Source: Bulleidia sp. (lineage in GTDB: Bacteria; Bacillota_I; Bacilli_A; Erysipelotrichales; Erysipelotrichaceae). From it: a stretch of DNA of 23,774 nucleotides. The position numbers were made by a program, and so were the translations under genes. Positions within the stretch are counted from its first letter, which is position 1. Each line of letters begins with the position of its first letter. Below, in pieces: positions 14,245-20,389 of this stretch. The notes below the pieces were generated by a model that was not told where the DNA came from, searched no databases, and saw nothing but the letters and a program-made list of their open reading frames with translations. Where the stretch lies: contig JAEDEK010000015.1 of the NCBI GenBank assembly GCA_016293365.1, positions 1-23,774 of the forward strand, given 5' to 3'.

Positions 14245-15102
14245 ATGAACAAAACAGTCAAATACATATTTCTGGATGTGGACGGAACACTGTTCTCTCC
14301 AAAACTTGGAGATATTCCGGAAAGTGCCAAAGAGGCACTGGCCCTGGCAAGAGCAGCCGGGCATAAGATATTTCTGTGTACAGGCAGAAGCCTTGCGGAA
14401 GTATCCCGTTATCTGAATGCGGATGTAGATGGATTCATCCTTGGAGCAGGATCCATGATTTATGCGGATGGGAAAAGAATCTATGATGATCCGATTCCTT
14501 CACGCGATGTAACACGCATCAAGAAAACCATCCGCAGACACAACCTTGGCTATTGCCTGGAAGGGGCAGCTGGAGGCTACTGTGATGAGAAAGGGTATGA
14601 GGCACTGCTGTGGTATTTTTCAGGCGGCGTAGAAGACAGGCAGACAAGAATTGAAAAATGCATGGAGAATGGAACATATCCGGAAAAATTCGGATCCGAA
14701 GAAAATGATTCCATCTATAAGATCTGTGCATTCGGTCCGGAGTGGGAACCGGATTATGAAACACTGTCCAAAGATCTGGAATCTCCATATGTCCTGACAA
14801 AGGTACATGAAGATACAGAAGAACATTTCTGTATCGGTGAGATCACCAACAGCAGAATTGATAAGGCAACAGGAGTCAATAAGGTTCTGGAACACTATAA
14901 TGCTGAGGCATTCCAGGCATATGGGTTTGGTGACAGTGCTAATGATATTCCAATGCTGAAAGCATGTGGACATGGCATTGCGATGGGAAACGGCGCTGCA
15001 GTGATCAAGGAAATTGCAGACTATGTCACAACAGATATTCTGGAACATGGCTTATGGAATGGATTTGTCCACTATGGGCTGATTGAAGGAGAACGAAGAT
15101 GA
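14245..15102 (+). CDS. Cof-type HAD-superfamily phosphatase (copy 3)
   Basis: A 285-residue protein with YIFLDVDGTLF (Asp10, Asp12), LCTGRS, FGDSANDIPML (Asp230, Asp234) and GIAMGNGAAVIKEIADYVT. The cap domain (about 80-195) is rich in Tyr/Glu and differs from the other two copies. Its stop overlaps the start of the Gfo/Idh/MocA oxidoreductase (ATGA), so the phosphatase and the dehydrogenase are made together; this suggests a shared sugar or polyol pathway, though the metabolite is unknown. The promoter layout (-10, six bases, ATG) matches copy 1 and the helicase. Confidence 0.92.
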   Translation: MNKTVKYIFLDVDGTLFSPKLGDIPESAKEALALARAAGHKIFLCTGRSLAEVSRYLNADVDGFILGAGSMIYADGKRIYDDPIPSRDVTRIKKTIRRHNLGYCLEGAAGGYCDEKGYEALLWYFSGGVEDRQTRIEKCMENGTYPEKFGSEENDSIYKICAFGPEWEPDYETLSKDLESPYVLTKVHEDTEEHFCIGEITNSRIDKATGVNKVLEHYNAEAFQAYGFGDSANDIPMLKACGHGIAMGNGAAVIKEIADYVTTDILEHGLWNGFVHYGLIEGERR

Positions 15103-16085
15103 AACTTGGTATTGTCGGCAATGGAATGATTGTAAAAACAGTTCTGAATGAACTGAAGGATACAGACATTGAATCCACTGCCTTGTGGTGCCGCAGTGAA
15201 GATAGAGGCAGACCGGTTGCGGATGCATTCGGTATCGAAAAGATATATACCGATTACAATGCTTTTCTGAAAGATGATTCCTATGACTTTGTGTATATGG
15301 GACTGGCAAACAGTGCACATTATGAATATACACTAAAGGCAATCCGAGCTGGCCGCAATGTCATTCTCGAAAAGCCGTTTACTTCTACGTATCAGGAAGC
15401 AAAGCAGCTTGTGGAAGAAGCAAAGGAATATGGCGTCATTCTGTTTGAAGCAATGCTTTCCAGATATTCTGCCAACTATGAGATCATTCCATCGTATCTT
15501 TCAGAAATCGGTGAAATCAAGCTGATCCGCAGCACATTCTGTCAGTATTCCAGCAGATATGATGCCTATTGTAAAGGGGATATCAAACCTGCCTTTGATC
15601 CATTATGTTCCGGTGGAGCCCTGATGGATATCAATGTCTATAATATTTCCTTTGTGATCGGCTTGTTTGGAGCACCGAAAAGAAGTGAATATATGGCAAA
15701 TATCGGCCATAACGGAATTGATACTTCTGGCGTAGTTACGATGGATTATGGTTCCTTCAAGGCGGTCTGTACAGGTGCCAAGGACTGTTCTGCAAGAAAC
15801 GGTATCATGATTCAGGGTACAAAGGGATGGATTGAAGTGCCAAACCGGCCAGGATTTATTGAAAATGTAACGTTGCATCTGAATCAGGATAATACTGATA
15901 CAATCATTGATGTGGCGAAGGAAAATCCATACATAAAGGAATTCAGACGCATGCAGGAAATATGGGAAGCAGATGACCGTAAACAGGTGGATGCATGGTT
16001 GCAGGCTTCTTTGGATACGATGGCAGTTCTGGATACATCCAGAAAACAGGCAGGCGTTGTATTCCCTGCTGATGCACAGTCATGA
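15099..16085 (+). CDS. Gfo/Idh/MocA-family NAD(P)-dependent oxidoreductase
   Basis: A 328-residue protein. The N-terminal Rossmann fold starts with KLGIVGNGMIV (Gly4, Gly7, Gly9), followed by YDFVYMGLANSAHYEYTLKA and ILEKPFTST with the signature Glu91-Lys92-Pro93. The C-terminal domain contains GGALMDINVYNISFVIGLFG, where the family's GGGxxxDxGxH block would be; Asn replaces the commonly seen Gly and Tyr the final His, so the catalytic His is not obvious. By family it oxidises or reduces a sugar, inositol or trans-dihydrodiol-like substrate. GAAGGAG before the ATG is a good ribosome site inside the HAD gene. Confidence 0.9.
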   Translation: MKLGIVGNGMIVKTVLNELKDTDIESTALWCRSEDRGRPVADAFGIEKIYTDYNAFLKDDSYDFVYMGLANSAHYEYTLKAIRAGRNVILEKPFTSTYQEAKQLVEEAKEYGVILFEAMLSRYSANYEIIPSYLSEIGEIKLIRSTFCQYSSRYDAYCKGDIKPAFDPLCSGGALMDINVYNISFVIGLFGAPKRSEYMANIGHNGIDTSGVVTMDYGSFKAVCTGAKDCSARNGIMIQGTKGWIEVPNRPGFIENVTLHLNQDNTDTIIDVAKENPYIKEFRRMQEIWEADDRKQVDAWLQASLDTMAVLDTSRKQAGVVFPADAQS

Positions 16086-16147
16086 TTTTCAATTTGTGAA
16101 AATTAGAAGAACCATGAGGGTTTAGTGCTTCTCACAGGGAAAAGGAA

Positions 16148-16156
16148 TGCTATAAT
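16148..16156 (+). promoter_or_regulatory. Perfect extended -10 promoter for the 84-residue protein
   Basis: TGCTATAAT matches TGnTATAAT exactly. A long AAAGGAG ribosome site (16176-16182) and an A-rich spacer precede the ATG. The -35 region is poor. Confidence 0.7.
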
Positions 16157-16190
16157 ATGAATAACTTTTAAGGATAAAGGAGAAAATAAA

Positions 16191-16445
16191 ATGGCAAAAG
16201 TTAATGTAAATTCCGCTTTAAAAAGAGATGACATCAGAAAGGTTCTCGAAAGCCAGGAATGCCCAAAGTACACATTCGTTAAGATGTTAGGTCCTATGGA
16301 GATGCAGTTTGAAGTTGAAGACGACGGCACACACGGCGATCTTGCAAACTACACAAAGAGCCTCATCAAGAAGCAGCCTTGGGGCGCTGCTCTGTTCATG
16401 AGAGTTCTCAACGACGGTCAGGCTTTCACAGGTCAGAATATATAA
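16191..16445 (+). CDS. Small (84-residue) protein of unknown function, probably highly expressed
   Basis: The protein has balanced charge and no membrane helix, signal peptide or cysteine pair (one Cys, residue 24). The middle is MLGPMEMQFEVEDDGTHGDL, and the C-terminal part is basic-then-aromatic (IKKQPWGAALFMRV). I do not recognise a family. Three signs point to strong expression: a perfect extended -10, a near-ideal AAAGGAG site eight bases before ATG, and codon choice unlike neighbours (Tyr TAC 2/2, Asp GAC 4/6, Phe TTC 3/4, Lys AAG 5/7, Leu CTC 3/7). A perfect 9-bp terminator follows within seven bases of the stop. It is transcribed mostly alone. A ribosome-, nucleoid- or stress-associated protein is conceivable but unsupported. 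Confidence 0.88.
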   Translation: MAKVNVNSALKRDDIRKVLESQECPKYTFVKMLGPMEMQFEVEDDGTHGDLANYTKSLIKKQPWGAALFMRVLNDGQAFTGQNI

Positions 16446-16451
16446 TGATTT

Positions 16452-16477
16452 GAAACATGGGTGACCATGTTTCTTTT
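16452..16477 (+). terminator. Strong terminator between the small gene and the GH1 gene
   Basis: GAAACATGG and CCATGTTTC pair perfectly (9 bp) around GTGA, a GNRA-type loop, and run into CTTTT. The GH1 ribosome site begins only a few bases later. Confidence 0.92.
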
Positions 16478-16495
16478 CACATAAGGAGCAGACAG

Positions 16496-17941
16496 ATGAC
16501 ATTTCCAAAAGGATTTTTATGGGGTGGCGCAACAGCTGCCAATCAGTTTGAAGGTGGCTGGGACATGGATGGCAAAGGACCATCTGTTCCTGACCATATC
16601 CGTGGTGGTACCGTAAGTGCCCCAAGACTGTGGGATAAACAGATCGACCCTGAAATCTATTATCCATCACATGAAGCAACCGACTTCTATCATCATTATG
16701 AAGAAGATATTGCCCTGTATGGCGAGATGGGTTTCAAGTGCTACAGAATGTCCATCAACTGGGCAAGAATCTATCCAACTGGTATGGAAGAAACACCAAA
16801 CCAGGCAGGACTTGATTTCTACCATAAAGTATTTGCTGAGTGTAAGAAGTATGGTATTGAACCGTTGGTGACAATTTCTCATTATGAACTGCCATGGGGA
16901 CTTTCTGAAAAGTACAACGGCTGGACCGGAAGAGAGGTCATTGATCACTTTGTCCGTTATGCAACAACACTGTTTGAAGAATATAAGGATGAAGTACATT
17001 TATGGCTGACATTCAACGAAATCAATTGTGGTGTCAACTTCTTCGGAAGAATTCTTTCTTTAGGTATGACAGGCAAGGATCATCAGCCGATGTTCAATCC
17101 GAATGAAACAGAGGAAGAAGTCAGTGACCGTTTTACAGCTCTGCACAATCAGTTTGTCGCTTCTGCAAAGGCTGTTCAGATCGGTCACAGAATCAATCCT
17201 GACAATCAGATCGGTCTGATGATTGCAGGTAATATGACATATCCATATACATGCAATCCAAAGGATGTTCGTGCAGCCCAGGATAAGATGAATATGGCAA
17301 ACTGGTTCTGTGGTGATGTACAGGTCAGAGGTCATTATCCATACTATGCAAAGCGCTACTTCCGCGACAACAACATCAATGTACGTATGGAAGAAGGCGA
17401 TGAGGAAATTCTGAAGAACGGCACAGTGGATTTCTACAGTTTCTCATACTATATGTCTCAGACCGCGACAACAGATCCTGAAGTAGCAAAATCTGCAGGT
17501 AACATGTTCTCCGGTGTCGGTAATCCATATCTGAAGGCAAGTGACTGGGGATGGCAGATTGATCCGGAAGGGCTTCGTATTTATCTGAATGAAGTCTATG
17601 GAAGATATGAAATTCCATTAATGATCGTGGAAAACGGACTTGGTGCAAACGATGTGAGAAGCGAAGATGGAAAGTTCCACGATTCCTATCGTATTGACTA
17701 TCTGCGTGATCATATCCGGGCGATGAATGAAGCTGTTGAAGATGGTGTTGAACTGATGGGTTATACCATGTGGGGATGCACAGACCTTGTATCCGCATCT
17801 ACTGGAGAAATGAAGAAGCGTTATGGCTTTGTCTATGTAGATCGTGATAACGATGGTAACGGTGACATGCACAGAGAGAGAAAGGATTCTTTCTGGTGGT
17901 ATAAGAAGGTCATCGAATCCAACGGCGAAGATCTGGACTGA
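16496..17941 (+). CDS. bglA: 6-phospho-beta-glucosidase, glycoside hydrolase family 1
   Basis: A 481-residue protein from the ATG set by AAGGAG (16483-16488); an earlier in-frame ATG lies inside the terminator. The N-terminus FPKGFLWGGATAANQFEGG is the GH1 signature. The acid/base Glu175 lies in TFNEINC and the nucleophile Glu379 in IVENGLG. SASTGEMKKRYGFVYVD (Ser435, Lys441, Tyr443) is the phosphate-binding loop that marks 6-phospho enzymes, so the substrate should be a beta-glucoside-6-phosphate such as cellobiose-6-P or salicin-6-P made by a PTS. Products are glucose-6-P and glucose or an aglycone, in the cytosol. No PTS gene, LicT-type antiterminator or RAT site is in the window. No promoter is visible in the 50-base gap upstream, so expression may depend on readthrough. 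Confidence 0.95.
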   Translation: MTFPKGFLWGGATAANQFEGGWDMDGKGPSVPDHIRGGTVSAPRLWDKQIDPEIYYPSHEATDFYHHYEEDIALYGEMGFKCYRMSINWARIYPTGMEETPNQAGLDFYHKVFAECKKYGIEPLVTISHYELPWGLSEKYNGWTGREVIDHFVRYATTLFEEYKDEVHLWLTFNEINCGVNFFGRILSLGMTGKDHQPMFNPNETEEEVSDRFTALHNQFVASAKAVQIGHRINPDNQIGLMIAGNMTYPYTCNPKDVRAAQDKMNMANWFCGDVQVRGHYPYYAKRYFRDNNINVRMEEGDEEILKNGTVDFYSFSYYMSQTATTDPEVAKSAGNMFSGVGNPYLKASDWGWQIDPEGLRIYLNEVYGRYEIPLMIVENGLGANDVRSEDGKFHDSYRIDYLRDHIRAMNEAVEDGVELMGYTMWGCTDLVSASTGEMKKRYGFVYVDRDNDGNGDMHRERKDSFWWYKKVIESNGEDLD

Positions 17942-17950
17942 TTCAGCTAC

Positions 17951-17986
17951 AGGCATGAAGTTATACATACTTCATGTCTTTTTTTT
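17951..17986 (+). terminator. Terminator of the 6-phospho-beta-glucosidase gene
   Basis: GGCATGAAGT pairs with ACTTCATGTC (10 bp, one G-T) around TATACAT, followed by eight Ts. Confidence 0.92.
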
Positions 17987-17989
17987 CTG

Positions 17990-17995
17990 TATAAT
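17990..17995 (+). promoter_or_regulatory. -10 hexamer six bases before the helicase start
   Basis: A perfect TATAAT directly follows the terminator T-tract and is separated from ATG 18002 by six bases (AGGGCC). This predicts a start of transcription at or next to the ATG. Confidence 0.55.
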
Positions 17996-18001
17996 AGGGC
18001 C

Positions 18002-20170
18002 ATGGAATATGATGTACTCGAAGGCCTCAATCCACAGCAGATTCAGGCAGTTACAACAACAGAAGGATATGTGCGTGTTATTGCCGGGGCTGGCAGTGGT
18101 AAAACACGTGCTTTGACCCATCGTTTTGCCTATCTGGTGAATGAAATCGGCATTTCACCGGGGAATATTCTGTGCGTGACATTTACAAACAAGGCAGCAA
18201 GCGAAATGCGGAAAAGAATTCATGAGATGACAGGGGATACGGATACAGGATATATCTGTACCTTCCACTCTTTCTGTGTTTCCATCCTGCAGGAAGATTC
18301 CCATGCGGTGTGTTTTCCGAAGTCATTCATGGTATTGGATAATGGTGATATTGATGCGATGCTGCGGATGATCTATGAAGAGAGAAACCTTTCCATGAAG
18401 GATAAGACATTCGCAAATGCACGTGACATGTTTGAGATGCGCAAAGGGGTAACGGAACCACGTTACTACATGCATCTGATCCAGGATTCCATTCAGCAGC
18501 TGTATGAAAAATACATGGCAGCGGAAAAGATTGATGATATTCTGTTTTATGGTTATCTGTACCAGCAGAAGAAATGCTTCGGTCTGGATTACAATGATCT
18601 GATTTTCATGTCGCTGTATATCTTCCGTACATTCCCGGATATTCAGCTGAAATGGCAGAAACGCCTGCAGTATATCATGATTGATGAATTTCAGGATATA
18701 GACCCGCCACAGTATGAACTGATGGAAGCTTTATGCGGGTATCACAACAATCTGTTTATTGTGGGTGACCCCGATCAGACCATCTATACATGGCGTGGGG
18801 CAAGGATCGGATATCTGCTGAATTTTGATAAACGGTTTGACAATGTGAAAACCATTTCTCTTCTGACAAACTACCGTTCCACGCCGGAAATACTGAACTG
18901 TGCCAACAGCCTGATTGATAAAAACAGCATCCGTATGAAAAAGGATCTGATCCCGGTATTGCCATCAGGGGCAAAACCGGTATTTTTCCATGCTTCTTCA
19001 CCGAAAAAGGAGGCGGAATGGGTCGTGGAACAGATCGGAAAATTGGCACGTTGCAATGTGGCATGGCGGGATATTACCATTCTTTTCCGTGCCCACTATC
19101 TGACACGCAGTGTGGAAGAGGAACTGATCCGTAAAAAGATTCCGTATCGTCTATGTTCCGGTGCGCAGTTTTTTGACCGTAAGGAAATCAAGGATGCCTT
19201 ATGTTATCTGCGTATGATTGTACAGCAGGATGATCTTTCCTTTGTACGTATTGTCAATGTACCGAAACGGAATATCGGTGCGCGAAGAATGAAGATCCTC
19301 AAGGAATACAGTCAGGAACATGGTACATCACTGTATCAGTCATTAAAGGAATGCCTGGATCTGGAAGTATTCACTTCCACAAAGGCGAAAGAATTTGTGA
19401 ATCTGATTGAAGATTTCTCCATGAGAATGGAAGAGAAGTCTGTTTCCAAAACATTGTCTGATATTCTGGATGCATCCGGTTATGAGAAAATGCTGCGGAC
19501 TGAAGGTGCACAGGAAAGACTGGATGATCTTGCAGAGCTGAAACAATCCATCTATGAATGGGAAACAACGGTCGGTGAAGAAACGGATATGAATGCCTAT
19601 CTGCGTCATATCGCTCTGTTTACAAATGCGGAGATGTCAGATAAAGAAGATCGTGTCAGGCTGATGACAATCCATGCTGCTAAGGGGCTGGAATTCCCGT
19701 ATGTATTTATCTGTGGCATGAGTGAAGGCATATTCCCATCTTCTAAAGTCAGAACAATGTCGGGGATGGAAGAGGAAAGAAGACTTGCCTTTGTGGCTAT
19801 GACACGATGTGAAAAGGGCCTGTATCTTTCGGATGGGGATCAGAGAAATGCCAGTGATTCCTTGTTTATTTCCAGATTTGTTCTGGATGTGGACCCTTCC
19901 TTAGTGGATTATGTCAGTGGTGTTGATGAAGAAGTGCTGCAAAAAAACAGAGAATATATCGCTAGAGAAGCAGACAGGCTTCTACCGGATGAGGAAGACA
20001 TCGGTTTACAGGCAGGGGACAGAGTCAGACACAGAGTGTTTGGTGAAGGTACTGTGGAAAAGATTGATCCAAAGGAAGAAGCAATCTATATCAGATTTGA
20101 TTCTCTTCCAACAGTACGTGCTTTAGCTCTTTCTGCCGCAAAAAAACTGGAAAAAATATTACGTTCCTGA
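18002..20170 (+). CDS. UvrD/PcrA-family superfamily-1 DNA helicase
   Basis: A 722-residue protein, the length of PcrA. Motifs in order: Q-motif NPQQIQAV, Walker A AGAGSGKT (28-35), Ia FTNKAASEM, FHSF, Walker B MIDEFQD (Asp228, Glu229), III VGDPDQTIYTWRGA, IV NYRSTPEIL, V TIHAAKGLEFPYVF and VI EEERRLAFVAMTR. The C-terminus has a Tudor-like module (GDRVRHRVFGEGTVEKI) that in PcrA binds RNA polymerase. It should be an ATP-driven 3'-5' helicase in repair and replication-transcription conflict. The pcrB-ligA context often seen with pcrA is missing, and DEFQDIDPPQ is a variant of DEYQDTN, so I leave open whether it is PcrA itself or a second UvrD-like paralogue. No ribosome site precedes the ATG. 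Confidence 0.94.
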   Translation: MEYDVLEGLNPQQIQAVTTTEGYVRVIAGAGSGKTRALTHRFAYLVNEIGISPGNILCVTFTNKAASEMRKRIHEMTGDTDTGYICTFHSFCVSILQEDSHAVCFPKSFMVLDNGDIDAMLRMIYEERNLSMKDKTFANARDMFEMRKGVTEPRYYMHLIQDSIQQLYEKYMAAEKIDDILFYGYLYQQKKCFGLDYNDLIFMSLYIFRTFPDIQLKWQKRLQYIMIDEFQDIDPPQYELMEALCGYHNNLFIVGDPDQTIYTWRGARIGYLLNFDKRFDNVKTISLLTNYRSTPEILNCANSLIDKNSIRMKKDLIPVLPSGAKPVFFHASSPKKEAEWVVEQIGKLARCNVAWRDITILFRAHYLTRSVEEELIRKKIPYRLCSGAQFFDRKEIKDALCYLRMIVQQDDLSFVRIVNVPKRNIGARRMKILKEYSQEHGTSLYQSLKECLDLEVFTSTKAKEFVNLIEDFSMRMEEKSVSKTLSDILDASGYEKMLRTEGAQERLDDLAELKQSIYEWETTVGEETDMNAYLRHIALFTNAEMSDKEDRVRLMTIHAAKGLEFPYVFICGMSEGIFPSSKVRTMSGMEEERRLAFVAMTRCEKGLYLSDGDQRNASDSLFISRFVLDVDPSLVDYVSGVDEEVLQKNREYIAREADRLLPDEEDIGLQAGDRVRHRVFGEGTVEKIDPKEEAIYIRFDSLPTVRALALSAAKKLEKILRS

Positions 20171-20198
20171 ACAGCTGGTGAAATGAATCAGCTGTTTT
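20171..20198 (+). terminator. Terminator of the helicase gene
   Basis: ACAGCTG pairs with CAGCTGT (7 bp) around an 11-base loop, then TTT. The stem starts right after the stop codon. Confidence 0.75.
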
Positions 20199-20260
20199 AT
20201 AAATGCAATGGTTCATTGTGAAATTGTTTGTGACAGAAACCGGTCGTTGTCCATAAATGC

Positions 20261-20314
20261 TGAAAAACTTTCATATAAATATGGCAGTTACCGCTCTTTT
20301 GTGAGAACTTTCAC
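20261..20314 (+). repeat. Two AACTTTCA direct repeats 40 bp apart upstream of hppA
   Basis: TGAAAAACTTTCA (20261-20273) and TGAGAACTTTCAC (20302-20314) share TGA(G/A)-A-ACTTTCA; the AACTTTCA cores start at 20266 and 20306. The second lies 10 bp before the -35, an activator-like position. GTGA-N6-TCAC in the second copy is also a small dyad. Confidence 0.4.
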
Positions 20315-20323
20315 GAAATGTGA

Positions 20324-20352
20324 TTGAATGCGCTTACAGAATTTGATATGCT
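20324..20352 (+). promoter_or_regulatory. Candidate hppA promoter
   Basis: TTGAAT (20324-20329), a 17-bp spacer ending in TGA, and TATGCT (20347-20352): a weak -35 and -10 joined by a TGn extension. The leader would be about 30 bases and contains AAAGGGG. Confidence 0.5.
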
Positions 20353-20389
20353 TATCGCAGTTTCATATTTTGGAAAAGGGGTAGAAAAT

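Noticed and set aside
16111..16140. Possible terminator after the Gfo/Idh/MocA gene
   Set aside because: TGAG and CTCA can pair but are short and far apart, and no T run follows.
16457..16459. Upstream ATG for the GH1 gene
   Set aside because: It lies in the stem of a strong terminator; the GH1 family N-terminus and AAGGAG support 16496.
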